From: Bacteroidales bacterium H5
Lineage (GTDB): Bacteria > Bacteroidota > Bacteroidia > Bacteroidales > Muribaculaceae
Assembly: GCA_001701225.1 (NCBI GenBank)
Contig: DAAQ01000028.1
Location: forward strand, 124,001-188,000
DNA: 64,000 bases
Direction of reading: 5' to 3'
In this document: positions 1 through 9,241 of the stretch, piece after piece
Numbering within the stretch: position 1 is the first letter of the stretch
Layout of the letters: the number at the start of each line of letters is the position of its first letter
Translations under genes and position numbers: made by a program
The notes under the pieces: model-generated
What the model saw: the letters and a program-made list of their open reading frames with translations, nothing else
What the model was told of the DNA's origin: nothing
The model's database searches: none

Positions 1-1077
1 GATGTCCTTGGTCTTGCCTCCGCGGCCGATGCCGCTCTTGAACCGCAGGCCTATGTCTGTGCCCGACATGCGGGTGTCCATGCACACGATGCGCTCCATG
101 CCGCAGATGTCCTCGCTGCCGATGACAAATCCGCCATGTCCGTGGAATGCTGTGCAGTGGCGTATCAGTATGTCGGCGCATCCGTTGACAAGGGCCTTCT
201 CCTTATACTCGCCGCTCTTGAGGCAGAATCCGTCATCGCCTGCGTCGATGGTCGAGTTGACCACCAGCACCTGATGACAGTCGCTCAGGTCGATGGCGTC
301 GGCGTTCTGGGCGTTCCACGGCGCGCGCACGGTGATGCCGTCGATGATGACGTTGCGCGAGTTGAAGGGATGCACATGAAACTTGGGGGCGTTCTGAAAG
401 GTGACCCCTTCGAGCAATATCCCCTCGCAATGAAAGACGCGGAACAGGTCGTTGCGCATCTTTTCCTGTTTCTCGGGGGTCGTGGCCACGTTGGCATAGC
501 CGTAGCGAGAGTCCCATGGATAGTACAGGTCGCCCTTCGAGTTCTCCACGCCACCCTGTGCCTTGTATGCCTTCCACTCGACATCGCTCACCTTGCCGCG
601 CTTGACGGGGCGCCACTCGTGGCCGCGGCCGTCGATGATGCCCCGGCCGGTGATGCCGATGTTCTTGCAGCGTGTCGCGGTGATGCCGGGGAGCACGCGC
701 CTGGCCTTGGGGTCAGGGTCGACATAGAGGCTCTTGTCGGGCGAGAAGAGTATAATGGCGTTCTTGTCGAGGTTGAGGCAGATGTCGCTCTTCAGCTCTA
801 TGGGGCCGGTGAGCCATACACCGGCAGGTATCTCGAGTATTCCTCCCCCCTGTGCCGACAGGCTCTCTATGCCGCGGGCGAATGCCTCGGTGCAGAGTGT
901 GACGCCGTCACCCTTGGCCCCGAAATCGGTCAGCGAGGCGTGGCGGTCGGGGAAGGTGACCTCCGTAACAGGGGCCACCTCGACAGGAAGGTTGGTATAG
1001 TAGTGTGAATAGTCCTTGGCAGATCCGGCGATGGTGCCTGCGAGTAGCAATGACAATAGCAAAAACATTTTTCTCAT
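1..1077 (-). CDS. Glycoside hydrolase family 28 (polygalacturonase-like), 3' end cut by window
   Basis: The open frame runs from ATG at 1077 to the window edge, giving 359 visible residues without the C-terminus. It begins with a signal peptide (MRKMFLLLSLLLAGTIAGSA). Near residue 50 is the pectate-lyase-superfamily start 'LTDFGAKGDGVT'. The parallel beta-helix carries the GH28 catalytic signatures in order: NADAID (about 258-263), a DDGF pair (about 278), HGHGG and RFKSG. GH28 enzymes hydrolyse alpha-1,4 galacturonide bonds in homogalacturonan or rhamnogalacturonan, so a secreted pectin-degrading role is expected. It diverges from the GH10 gene and is the first of three pectin genes in the window, the other two lying at the far right edge. 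Exact substrate cannot be told from sequence. Confidence 0.9.
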   Translation of the reverse strand, partial: MRKMFLLLSLLLAGTIAGSAKDYSHYYTNLPVEVAPVTEVTFPDRHASLTDFGAKGDGVTLCTEAFARGIESLSAQGGGILEIPAGVWLTGPIELKSDICLNLDKNAIILFSPDKSLYVDPDPKARRVLPGITATRCKNIGITGRGIIDGRGHEWRPVKRGKVSDVEWKAYKAQGGVENSKGDLYYPWDSRYGYANVATTPEKQEKMRNDLFRVFHCEGILLEGVTFQNAPKFHVHPFNSRNVIIDGITVRAPWNAQNADAIDLSDCHQVLVVNSTIDAGDDGFCLKSGEYKEKALVNGCADILIRHCTAFHGHGGFVIGSEDICGMERIVCMDTRMSGTDIGLRFKSGIGRGGKTKDI

Positions 1078-1140
1078 GGTCCGTACGGTTTATGGTCTGG
1101 TATGAAGGTTGATGGGTTGGATGTTAACGTGATATATTTG

Positions 1141-1148
1141 CAAATTTA
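1141..1148 (-). promoter_or_regulatory. Promoter -7 box for the GH28 gene
   Basis: On the minus strand this reads TAAATTTG, matching the Bacteroidetes TAnnTTTG element. It lies 64 bp upstream of the GH28 ATG. A TTG about 22 bp further upstream could be the -33 element. Confidence 0.55.
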
Positions 1149-1251
1149 AGCCAAAACATCCGAAATATGGCAACAGGTTTAGTTAAAAAGTGTCATTATA
1201 TTGTTGAGATATGGTCTGTTTCTCTGATAAAATAGTCTATATTTCTGATTG

Positions 1252-1285
1252 TTTTGCCTGTTATGTGACAAAATGGCTATATTTG
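1252..1285 (+). promoter_or_regulatory. Promoter for the GH10 xylanase
   Basis: TTTTG at 1252-1256 (-33) and TATATTTG at 1278-1285 (-7) are separated by 21 bp. The ATG at 1316 implies a leader of roughly 25 nt. The motif 'CTATATTT' also occurs about 40 bp upstream, which may indicate a repeated site or an alternative start. Confidence 0.7.
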
Positions 1286-1315
1286 TAGAACAGTTAACCA
1301 AAATCATCAGTTACC

Positions 1316-4300
1316 ATGAACAGAATACGCAGCTTGATCGCTGCATCTCTGATTGTGTCAGGGGTGTCGGCGGCGCCGCTGACCGTCTGCGATTTCGAGG
1401 CTTATCCCGTCGGGACGCAGTGGACCATGTGGCAGTCGGGTGGCGGAGAGATAACCTCCACAGCTACCGTCGAGGCGGATCCCGTGAATCCGTCAAACAA
1501 AGTCCTTCACATCGTGCTCAGGGAGTGGGGATGCCATCCCGAGTTCACTCTGCCGACAGAACTGCGGGGCAGGGCGCTCACCGACCGCTATCCGATGGTG
1601 AGATACGACCTGTACCGTGTCGCCGATGACAATGACGACTGGAAGCAGTTTGCAGCCTATCTCGGCACCCAGGAGCTTTATCGCGACGAGGGGTATCCCA
1701 ACCAGGGCAACCGCACCGAATGGCTCACCAAGACATACACCATGCTCTCCGCCGACGAGGGGAACACGTCGGATGTGATGCGTCTGGGCATACACCACAA
1801 CAATTCTGAGTTCTATATCGACAATATCCAGCTTCTCGGCGCATACGACGATTTCGTGTCGACCGAGGACGGCGGCGTGCTCGACTATTGCACCGACAAC
1901 ACATCAAGCTCATACCGCAACATCTCGGACAATATCTATATCCCTGCGGGCATCACGACCAATGTGCGCACCTCGCGCTATTCTGAGTGGACAGGCCGCG
2001 TGGCCGGAGAGGGCACCCTCAACATCTATGCCGGAGGCGAGCGTTCATATCTGGGCACGCAGTCGAGCAAGGGCGCGACATACCCCGATTGGAGCGCCAT
2101 GAAGGGTGACGTGCATGTCTATCCCTACAGGGAGGTGGCACCCAAATGCGGATTCTACGGACTGCTTATGAACAGCGGTACCTTCCAGCCCGACAACGTC
2201 GACGCCTCGCGCTGCAACGAGATTTTTGCCGGGACATCGGTGACTCTCCACGACGGTGCTGTCATCGCCGTCGAGTCGGGCACGAGGGGCCTGCGCTTCG
2301 GCGAGCTCAACACCGAGGCGGGCAGCGTGCTCGATGGCTATTACCGCAAGGGCTCCGCCAACTCATATTATGTCGTTGGGTGCAAGGGCACCGATGCCGT
2401 GCTGGCCGGACGCATCAAGGCATCCTCTTCAGGTGACAAGGTTGGCCTCATCAAGGAGGGCCCCGGCGCATACACCATCACGGGCAACGACAACGACATC
2501 AGCGCGGGCATAAGGCTCCTCGAGGGCTCTGTCATCATAGCCAACGATGCCGCCGCAGCAGCCTCCGGGAAACTGAGCGGTGCTACAGGCAGCACGGGTA
2601 CCGTATTCGTGTTCAAGGGCTCGGTGCTGGGGGGCTCGGGCAGCGTGGCTGCCCGTACCGAGGCCTACGGCAAGATTGTGCCCACCTGCGGCGGGACGCT
2701 GACATTCGCCGACTATGTGGCTGCCACATCAGACGTGAAGGTTGTGCTCCACCCCGAGGCCAATGTGGTCTGCACCGTGGGCAACGGACTTGAGTATGGA
2801 CGCGCCGACATCCTCGGCACACTCTCATACAGCCCGCAGACCCAGGACTTCGAGCAGTCTGACAAGACCCCGAGGCTCACCATCGCCCTTGCCGAGGGTG
2901 CTGTCCCCACACTCAACGAGGAGATGACCCTGCTCACAGCCAGCGCCAAGGAGGCCGGATGGGGTTTCCGCATACGCTATCCCAAAGCCTGCACATGGGT
3001 GGTCGAGCAGCGCGACAATGCCGACGGCTCGTTCAGCGTCATCGCCCGTGTCACCTCGCTCGACTACAGCGGCCAGGGCGACATTGAGGATGATGACGAC
3101 CAGGGCCATGAAGGCGAGTGGCCCGACGACGACTGGAGCGCCGACATAGACGACAGCACACCCCTGCGCGAATATGCCGCCAAGCTGGGCAAGAACATAG
3201 GCGTGGCCCTCGCGACATACCGCTACGACTCGAGCCGCGAGGACGGCGAGGCCGGGCTTGTGGGACGCGAGTTCAACATGCTCGTCGGCGAGAACGAGAT
3301 GAAGTTTGACGCCACCGAGCCCGCACGCGGCGAGTTCAACTATGGCGGCTCGGATGCCGTGATGGCCACTGCCGACCGATATACGCAGAAGGTGCGCGGA
3401 CACACCCTGGCATGGCACTCGCAGGTGCCCGGATGGGTGAGTCAGGACGGCAAGAAGAACAACCACAACTATTCGAAGCGCGAGCTGCTTGACATCCTCA
3501 AGAACCATATCTTCAATGTCGTGGGCCGCTACAAAGGGCGCATCACCGAGTGGGATGTCTGCAACGAGGTGCTTGACGACGACCAGAGCATCGTGCGCAC
3601 AGACCCCAAGGCATACAGGCTCCGTCCCTCGATATGGTCGACATATATCGGCGAGGAGTTCATTGACTCGGCCTTCGTGTGGGCCCATCAGGCCGACCCT
3701 GACGCACGTCTGTTCATCAACGACTATGGCGTTGAGTTTGCCGGAAGCACCAAGACCGAGGCATACCACAACCTCATCAACAGGCTCCGCGGCTCGGATG
3801 TCCCCATCCACGGATGCGGCCTGCAGTGCCACCTCACCACCGGGCAGCTCGACACGCTTAAGCTCGAGCGTAACATACAGAGGTATGCCGAGATTGGCAT
3901 GGAGTGCATCATCACCGAGCTTGACATTGCGCTTGCAAACCCGTATGCCGTCAATGCCCTCGACCTCCAGGCCAAGGAGTATGGAGCGGTGACACGGGTA
4001 TTCCTCAGGAATGACAACTGTACCTCGATGCTTGTCTGGGGCATCTCGGACAACCATTCGTGGCGCCACAACCAGCCCCTGATGTTCGACAGCAGCCTTG
4101 CTCCCAAACCTGCCTACTATAACGTGCACGCACAGATGAGGCTGGCAGCCGAGGCCTACGAGAGCGGCATAACAGAGAACACCGTTCCGGCAGACGCATA
4201 TATCGTCTCGACCAGGCGCACCGATCTCATGGGACGTCCCGCCGAGGCACGCGGATTCGTCATAGAGGTTAACACCTACTCGGATGGCAGCGTGAGGACC

Positions 4301-4321
4301 GTGAAGAAGTTCTACAGGTAA
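1316..4321 (+). CDS. Secreted GH10 endo-1,4-beta-xylanase fused to an autotransporter-like beta-helix
   Basis: This 1001-residue protein has a signal peptide (cut near residue 19) and an N-terminal jelly-roll-like region (about 20-175). A Gly/Ser/Thr-rich segment (about 180-585) follows. It contains passenger-type motifs such as 'LIKEGPGAYTITGNDN' near 376, reminiscent of PATR repeats in autotransporters. A very acidic linker (586-616) leads into a complete GH10 barrel (617 to about 955). The acid/base is Glu751 in WDVCNEV and the nucleophile is Glu868 in ITELDI. GH10 enzymes cut xylan backbones outside the cell. The last about 45 residues form a tail ('SVRTVKKFYR') like those of other secreted proteins here. 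The catalytic assignment is firm; the role of the beta-helix is inferred. A FucP/GH43/CE7 xylan module lies 11-16 kb downstream. Confidence 0.93.
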   Translation: MNRIRSLIAASLIVSGVSAAPLTVCDFEAYPVGTQWTMWQSGGGEITSTATVEADPVNPSNKVLHIVLREWGCHPEFTLPTELRGRALTDRYPMVRYDLYRVADDNDDWKQFAAYLGTQELYRDEGYPNQGNRTEWLTKTYTMLSADEGNTSDVMRLGIHHNNSEFYIDNIQLLGAYDDFVSTEDGGVLDYCTDNTSSSYRNISDNIYIPAGITTNVRTSRYSEWTGRVAGEGTLNIYAGGERSYLGTQSSKGATYPDWSAMKGDVHVYPYREVAPKCGFYGLLMNSGTFQPDNVDASRCNEIFAGTSVTLHDGAVIAVESGTRGLRFGELNTEAGSVLDGYYRKGSANSYYVVGCKGTDAVLAGRIKASSSGDKVGLIKEGPGAYTITGNDNDISAGIRLLEGSVIIANDAAAAASGKLSGATGSTGTVFVFKGSVLGGSGSVAARTEAYGKIVPTCGGTLTFADYVAATSDVKVVLHPEANVVCTVGNGLEYGRADILGTLSYSPQTQDFEQSDKTPRLTIALAEGAVPTLNEEMTLLTASAKEAGWGFRIRYPKACTWVVEQRDNADGSFSVIARVTSLDYSGQGDIEDDDDQGHEGEWPDDDWSADIDDSTPLREYAAKLGKNIGVALATYRYDSSREDGEAGLVGREFNMLVGENEMKFDATEPARGEFNYGGSDAVMATADRYTQKVRGHTLAWHSQVPGWVSQDGKKNNHNYSKRELLDILKNHIFNVVGRYKGRITEWDVCNEVLDDDQSIVRTDPKAYRLRPSIWSTYIGEEFIDSAFVWAHQADPDARLFINDYGVEFAGSTKTEAYHNLINRLRGSDVPIHGCGLQCHLTTGQLDTLKLERNIQRYAEIGMECIITELDIALANPYAVNALDLQAKEYGAVTRVFLRNDNCTSMLVWGISDNHSWRHNQPLMFDSSLAPKPAYYNVHAQMRLAAEAYESGITENTVPADAYIVSTRRTDLMGRPAEARGFVIEVNTYSDGSVRTVKKFYR

Positions 4322-4347
4322 TCCCTGAGCTGGCATATCTATACAGC

Positions 4348-4384
4348 AGACAGGCGGATGCCCGTGGGCCTCCGCCTGTCTTGT
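4348..4384 (+). terminator. Terminator after the GH10 gene
   Basis: An 11-bp perfect stem (AGACAGGCGGA at 4348-4358 and TCCGCCTGTCT at 4371-4381) encloses a 12-nt loop. It starts 27 bp after the GH10 stop codon. The T-run is short. Confidence 0.7.
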
Positions 4385-4783
4385 CCGTTTCCCATATCCC
4401 CGCCGCGAAGTATCCTCGCAGCCGCCCTTGCCTATCAGGCTTTGTATCTGATTAATGGACCTCTTCGAGGCCCGGACTTATATCGATATGCTTACCCCAC
4501 ACCATCGCCGTGGACGGGATGTATGCCCTTACGGGCTATCCCGTCACACGGCTCGATGTGGGGCTTTCCACATATCGCCGCTTCGCGGCTGGTGGCATCA
4601 GACGGCAAAATTTCATCTTATAACCCATAATTCGGCTTCCGAATTATGGGTTATTCCAACTGCCCCGCGGATGTGGGGCATGGCCGTAATAGCCTCGGGG
4701 CTTGCCCCGAGGTAGGGATGCGATATTCTGACTGGCCCCCGCACGGGGGTCGAGGCACCTCCGCGTCGCGGCCGGGTGCTATG
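4385..4783. repeat. Gene-free spacer packed with short palindromes
   Basis: No convincing gene was found here. A perfect 15-bp inverted repeat with a 3-nt loop lies at 4621-4653 (TAACCCATAATTCGG arm). It is followed by smaller palindromes, including TGCCCCGCGGATGTGGGGCA (4661-4680) and CCTCGGGGCTTGCCCCGAGG (4694-4713). The motif around 4578-4594 (CGCGGCTGGTGG) recurs in similar form at 22488-22505, so this looks like a dispersed intergenic repeat family rather than coding DNA. Confidence 0.65.
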
Positions 4784-5476
4784 CTATATCCGGGGTTCGT
4801 AATTGAGGATTGTCTCTACGATGTATAGCGAGCGGATGTCCGTGCGAAGCACATCCATATCATCATAGCTCGGATTGTCCGAGTGGAGTATGACGAGCGA
4901 CGGGTCGGGGTGGCGGCGCACATACTTGACCATGCGGTAGTCCGGGAGCTCGACCACATATATCTGACCCCAGAAGATGTTGCGCGTGTCGCTGACTGGG
5001 CGTATGGCCACATATCCGCCGTTGATGATGCGCGGACTCATCGAGTCGCCGCGCACCTGCACGAGGCTCGTGTCAGGCGATACCCCCGGCATACTGATGC
5101 GCCCCACCGGCTGTATCTCGCCGAAAAGATCCTCGAGGCTGCGGCATCCGGCGGTCACGTCGAGGTCGTAGACGGGTGTCCCCTCGGCACAGGGCTGCGG
5201 CTCGAGCGGACGGCACAGCTCTATCTCTCCGGCCATCAACGGTTTCTCGAACGGCATCCCCTCGCCCGTGGTGAGCCATTTCTTGGAAATCCCCAGGTCG
5301 ACCACTATGCGGTTGACGAGGCCGTCGGTAAACGGAAGCTTGCCCGAGAGCGCTTTGGAGAGGTTCGAGGGGTCGATGCGAAGCAGTGCGGCAAGCCTGC
5401 GTTGCGACAGATGGCGCATATCCATGATGTGGCGCAGTCGCGATGATATGGATTGTGATGTGGTAGGCATGGTCAT
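4784..5476 (-). CDS. XRE-family repressor with S24 (LexA/CI-like) peptidase domain
   Basis: This 230-residue protein has an N-terminal helix-turn-helix (about 10-65, 'RRLAALLRIDPSNLSKALSG') and a C-terminal S24 domain. Ser145 (VRGDSMSP) and Lys184 (RMVKYVRR) fit the catalytic Ser-Lys dyad. Ala109-Gly110 in 'DVTAG' fits the autocleavage site of CI/LexA-type repressors. Such proteins bind an operator and are inactivated by self-cleavage, usually when RecA is activated by DNA damage. No prophage genes surround it, so it may act as a chromosomal stress regulator or be a phage remnant. The start at 5476 is supported by the promoter just upstream; Met3 is an alternative start. Confidence 0.88.
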   Translation of the reverse strand: MTMPTTSQSISSRLRHIMDMRHLSQRRLAALLRIDPSNLSKALSGKLPFTDGLVNRIVVDLGISKKWLTTGEGMPFEKPLMAGEIELCRPLEPQPCAEGTPVYDLDVTAGCRSLEDLFGEIQPVGRISMPGVSPDTSLVQVRGDSMSPRIINGGYVAIRPVSDTRNIFWGQIYVVELPDYRMVKYVRRHPDPSLVILHSDNPSYDDMDVLRTDIRSLYIVETILNYEPRI

Positions 5477-5492
5477 GTTGGTGTTTTGCCCA

Positions 5493-5523
5493 CAAAGATA
5501 CTGTTTTGTTGGCAGATAAACAA
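5493..5523 (-). promoter_or_regulatory. Promoter of the XRE/S24 gene, overlapping the upstream terminator
   Basis: The minus strand reads TTG (5523-5521), a 20-bp spacer, then TATCTTTG (5500-5493). The predicted transcript starts only about 10 nt before the ATG. The -33 TTG directly abuts the hairpin that terminates the LruC gene. Confidence 0.7.
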
Positions 5524-5558
5524 GAAAATTGCTCCCGGAGATGTCGGGAGCAATTTTC
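5524..5558 (-). terminator. Strong terminator of the LruC-domain gene
   Basis: A perfect 14-bp stem (GAAAATTGCTCCCG at 5524-5537 with 5545-5558) has a 7-nt loop, and on the minus strand is followed by TTGTTT. It lies 28 bp after the stop of the LruC gene. Confidence 0.85.
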
Positions 5559-5585
5559 TATAGTCAGGTCAGCATAAGCCGGTCA

Positions 5586-8435
5586 TCATTTTGTCGCGTT
5601 GATTGGCGCGCCTTTCCATCCGTGGTTGATGTGGTTGTCCTTGGCCTCGCCGTCGCGGTTCCTCCACCACCCGTCGGTCCAGTCGATGAAACCCGGATAG
5701 ACACCCGAGATGTGCTGTCTCTCGCGTGGCCAGCGCCAGTCGACAGGTACGAGGAACATCTGCGGTGCGTCGTAGTCTGTGCCGGGCTTGGGCGCGGTGA
5801 TGGTGTTGGTTGTCTCGTCACCCTTGGTCACGATGACCTTGAAGCCGCCCATGTCCGAGTCAGTGTCGCCGGGCTTGCCGTGGGTCGGTGCAAGGCTTTC
5901 GGCATCACCCGTGGTGGCGAGCGAGAAATCCTCGGGTACATCTATCTCGATGCTCTTGCCGATACCTTTCGAGAAATTATGAACATTGATGGTTGAGTAT
6001 GACGGATTGTCAGATCCCCACCACGAATGGAACTCACCCCCGTTGGTGCCCTGGGGACAGAGGGTCTTGCCGCCATATTGCAGGTAGATGGGGAGTGTGC
6101 CTCCGGCGGCGAGTGCGGTGACAGTCGCCTTGGTCTGGCCCGACACGTGGCTGACACCGAACACGACGTCATTGAAATCATAGTCGAATGTGCCGCCAAG
6201 ATCCTCGCACGCCACAATCCACGACATGGCAGGAGATTTTTCCTCGTTCATCTCCTTATCGCCTGTCTGTGACTTGACCGGGCCATTGATGCGGAAGAGC
6301 ATGTCGTTCATATCGTGGTCGCCGCCGTCGCGCTTGCCGTCGACCTCTGCGTTATAGTCCTCTATGCCGAGTGTATGGGTGCCGTTCCAGAGGTAGGAGA
6401 CAAACGCGGTCCACGGTTCGGGTGCCCCGGTACCATTCACTACTTCCGAGGAATATTTGCCCTCCCTATGACTGTGGCCGCCATTGATTGTATTGCCGAT
6501 ATAGTAATTCATCCATGGGCGTGAGAATGCCATGCGGCGGTGGTTGACAAGCTGGCCGCTCCCGTCATTCTTGCGTATCCAGTACTGCCCTCCCTGTATG
6601 ATGAAGAATCCGATATGTGTCCCCGCCGGGAAGGTATAGGTCTTAGTGCTTTCAATGGGTTTCCCATTCTCATCTGTCTGATAGTAGACCAGACGGTAGT
6701 TTGCCGAGCGCATACGTCCTGTAAAATCCGGCTCGAGCCTGTCGGCTCCTTCGTTCCCTTTCTCCGCGTCCTCGACCAGTCTTTTGGGTCGCATGGCGTG
6801 CTGCCAGTTGCCCGTGGCATCTTTTCCCTCGTTGTTGGGGTTTTCGGGGTCATATCCGGCTATGTTCACTTGGGTATAGGTACCTCCGTCATCTCCATTG
6901 GCCTGATAGCTTCCGCCCCAGAGCTCAGCAAGTCCGTCATCATGTTTCCAGTTTCCGCTGTTGTCTTCAAACAGCAGGTTGCTGCCGGGATATGCGTTGT
7001 AGGCCAGGATGAATTTAGGCTTTTTAAGGAGTGCGGCAATGTCAGTGCGTTCTGACTCATCGAAATAGAAATATCCGAACGAGTTGAAATAACTTGCCGC
7101 GCCGAAGAAATAGTCGACCGAGACCTCACCGTCGGCCTGGAGGATGTATTCTACTCCGGCCTCGGGATTGAGTTCGTTTCGGAAGCGGTTGAGGTTGCAC
7201 TCATAGTTCTCGTTGACCTCTTCGTGGAATCGGCCTGTCTTGGCGCCTACCAGTGTCACGATGTCAGATGCCGAAAATCCGTTGGCGTCATAGGTGTTGT
7301 TTGGCCCGAGATAGTTTTGCTTGAATCCGTCGAGATTGCCGGCTGCGACGGGTGCTGTCGTGATGCCGTAGATATTGAAGATGTCTTTATATCTGACTGT
7401 CTCCTCATAGTCGGACATATCAGCTTTCAGCTCGCGGAATTCAATCTTGCTGATGGAGGCGTTCTGTCCTGTAACGCGGACTCCGCACTCCTTGACCTGT
7501 GCGATTGCAGTGTTTTTTAGCTCAAGCGTGATTTCTCCCTCTTCTCCGAGGTTGTATAAGTCATGTAGCTCATGCCAATTCCCGTCCATTATCTTGAGCT
7601 GGGGATTGTCAGTGTTCTTCCTGTAAGTCACCCGAACCTCTATACGGTTGCTCACGATGTCAGCAGGTAGGTTATCAGACCTCATGGTCCTGTCCCACCT
7701 CATGTTCTGACTCTCCGAATTCTCGTCATATGGTTCATCACCGAGGCTGAACCAATCTCCGGTAAACTCCGGGGGATTAGGGTCATTATTCTTGCCGCCT
7801 GTGACACGAAGACGGACATAATCATCAAGATATTTGTAATCCGGCTCTTTTGTCGGGTCTGTGAATTCTATCTTTGTGCCGTCGTTCTTGACAAAGTTCT
7901 CCCAGAACGAGCGGTTCTCGGCAGTGAGTCTCACTCCCCCGAATGCGGGCGAGTTGGTCAGGTCATAGAGATGCAGGGTGCTGAGGTCAGTCTTGACCGG
8001 GGCCGCTTGCTCGGAGAGGCTGATAATACCCTCCTCGACAGGAACGTATGTTGCCTTGAGCACACGGCCTGTGGCGTCGAGGGTGCGGACATAGACATTC
8101 TGGACACCTTGCGGAATGTCGAGTTCCAAGGCTTCTCCCCCCCTATTTGTTCCGTAAGATGCTAATAGATAAGAGTTTGTCGCTCCGGGCCACGCAGTGT
8201 AGACCTCGATGCGGTCTGCGCCTGCGAGCTCTGAGGGTGCGATGGTAGCCTTGGCGCGCTTGGCGGTGTTCCAGCTCTGCGACGTGTCGAACGCCCCGAA
8301 TTGCCGGACGAATTCACGATTATAGTTCTCTGCTGCCGGAGTCTCTATCCTGTCGACCTGACATGCGCTTAACAGCGACAATGCCGTGACAGATAGCATC
8401 GGTATCAACAGATAGCCATGATGCGATGTGTTCAT
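5586..8435 (-). CDS. LruC-domain surface lipoprotein (DUF4114/DUF4842-like)
   Basis: This 949-residue protein starts with a lipoprotein signal peptide ending in LLSAC, so Cys25 is the likely lipidated residue. The middle is rich in short beta-type segments without a recognisable enzyme motif. The C-terminal third has the two acidic signatures typical of LruC/DUF4114 proteins: 'GDHDMNDMLF' near 706-714 and 'DYDFNDVVF' near 750-758. These Asp/Asn-rich loops probably bind calcium. Members of this family are exported, often surface-exposed Bacteroidetes proteins whose function is not settled; adhesion is a common guess. It is a single-gene transcription unit with its own promoter and a strong terminator. 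Confidence 0.8.
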   Translation of the reverse strand: MNTSHHGYLLIPMLSVTALSLLSACQVDRIETPAAENYNREFVRQFGAFDTSQSWNTAKRAKATIAPSELAGADRIEVYTAWPGATNSYLLASYGTNRGGEALELDIPQGVQNVYVRTLDATGRVLKATYVPVEEGIISLSEQAAPVKTDLSTLHLYDLTNSPAFGGVRLTAENRSFWENFVKNDGTKIEFTDPTKEPDYKYLDDYVRLRVTGGKNNDPNPPEFTGDWFSLGDEPYDENSESQNMRWDRTMRSDNLPADIVSNRIEVRVTYRKNTDNPQLKIMDGNWHELHDLYNLGEEGEITLELKNTAIAQVKECGVRVTGQNASISKIEFRELKADMSDYEETVRYKDIFNIYGITTAPVAAGNLDGFKQNYLGPNNTYDANGFSASDIVTLVGAKTGRFHEEVNENYECNLNRFRNELNPEAGVEYILQADGEVSVDYFFGAASYFNSFGYFYFDESERTDIAALLKKPKFILAYNAYPGSNLLFEDNSGNWKHDDGLAELWGGSYQANGDDGGTYTQVNIAGYDPENPNNEGKDATGNWQHAMRPKRLVEDAEKGNEGADRLEPDFTGRMRSANYRLVYYQTDENGKPIESTKTYTFPAGTHIGFFIIQGGQYWIRKNDGSGQLVNHRRMAFSRPWMNYYIGNTINGGHSHREGKYSSEVVNGTGAPEPWTAFVSYLWNGTHTLGIEDYNAEVDGKRDGGDHDMNDMLFRINGPVKSQTGDKEMNEEKSPAMSWIVACEDLGGTFDYDFNDVVFGVSHVSGQTKATVTALAAGGTLPIYLQYGGKTLCPQGTNGGEFHSWWGSDNPSYSTINVHNFSKGIGKSIEIDVPEDFSLATTGDAESLAPTHGKPGDTDSDMGGFKVIVTKGDETTNTITAPKPGTDYDAPQMFLVPVDWRWPRERQHISGVYPGFIDWTDGWWRNRDGEAKDNHINHGWKGAPINATK

Positions 8436-8576
8436 GTGTAGGTTGGTTAATAGATAGTGTTGTGATGTTAGTGTTTGCTCGTTATAGAACTCGTAGTGAA
8501 ATAGGTTATAGATCTGATATAGGTGTAGAGTTACTGCGGTATGTCAGGTCTTGTGCCGACGGTTCTGATTGGAATA

Positions 8577-8584
8577 CAAAGATA
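8577..8584 (-). promoter_or_regulatory. Probable -7 box for the LruC gene
   Basis: The minus strand reads TATCTTTG. It implies a leader of about 140 nt before the ATG at 8435, unusually long for this window. No good -33 TTG was seen at the expected distance. Confidence 0.45.
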
Positions 8585-8643
8585 TGTATAAATAAGTGAG
8601 AATGAGTACGATTTACAAATTTTAACTAAAAAATTCCTCCAAC

Positions 8644-8677
8644 TTGTACTTTAGGTGAGAAAAACTGACTAATTTTG
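8644..8677 (+). promoter_or_regulatory. Promoter of the Yip1-like gene, near-leaderless
   Basis: TTG (8644-8646) and TAATTTTG (8670-8677) are separated by 23 bp. The ATG at 8685 is only 7 nt after the box, so the mRNA probably has almost no 5' leader. Confidence 0.55.
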
Positions 8678-8684
8678 CAAACTT

Positions 8685-9230
8685 ATGAAAACCTACCTGA
8701 AATATCTGTTCCAGCTCATACTATCGCCACGTCACGGATGGGAAGACATAGAGAAGGGTGACGAGGATGCCGGACATCTGCTGTCATCGGGATACTACCC
8801 GCTCATAGCCATAATGGCTGCAAGCGTGTATGTGGGGATGCTGTTTCACAGCCATGCCGAGTTCATCAAGCTTTTTGTCGAGATGGTCGTGCTGTTTGTG
8901 GTATATTTCACAGGCTATTTTTTCGGCGTCTTCATGCTGTCTGTCTTTCTCGAACCTATGATCGAGGGACGCTATGACGACAACCGTTGCCGCACGTTTG
9001 TTGTTTACACACTGGGGCTGTCGGCACTGATAACAATCCTGTTTCAGTGTCTGCCGGTGACATCGCTGGTGCTCTTCTTCCTGCCGTGCTATGTGGCGCT
9101 GGTCGAGTGGAAAGGCACATCCTATATGCGGGTGCTCCCGGAGAAGGTCGGCCTCTTCATGATACTGGCCATCTTCGGCATACTTATGCCCCCCTACGTG
9201 TTCTACTATCTTTTCACTCTAATCCTCTGA
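8685..9230 (+). CDS. Yip1-like multi-pass membrane protein
   Basis: This 181-residue hydrophobic protein has about five membrane segments (around 37-54, 63-88, 104-122, 123-140 and 155-178). A conserved-looking N-terminal segment (ILSPRHGWEDIEKG) precedes the first. The 'SPxxxW' start followed by a five-helix bundle resembles the bacterial Yip1/YIPF-type domain. Its function in bacteria is unknown. It precedes smpB by 11 nt on the same strand and probably shares its transcript, which may reflect only convenience. It has no catalytic motif. Confidence 0.65.
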   Translation: MKTYLKYLFQLILSPRHGWEDIEKGDEDAGHLLSSGYYPLIAIMAASVYVGMLFHSHAEFIKLFVEMVVLFVVYFTGYFFGVFMLSVFLEPMIEGRYDDNRCRTFVVYTLGLSALITILFQCLPVTSLVLFFLPCYVALVEWKGTSYMRVLPEKVGLFMILAIFGILMPPYVFYYLFTLIL

Positions 9231-9241
9231 CACTCTACCCA

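Noticed and set aside
2825..4336. 503-codon open frame antisense to the GH10 gene
   Set aside because: It mirrors a gene with clear catalytic motifs, lacks a family and has no promoter or ribosome-binding context; it results from GC-rich codon use.
4784..5476. XRE/S24 gene as evidence of a prophage
   Set aside because: No phage structural, integrase or replication genes lie nearby; only the repressor-type gene is present.
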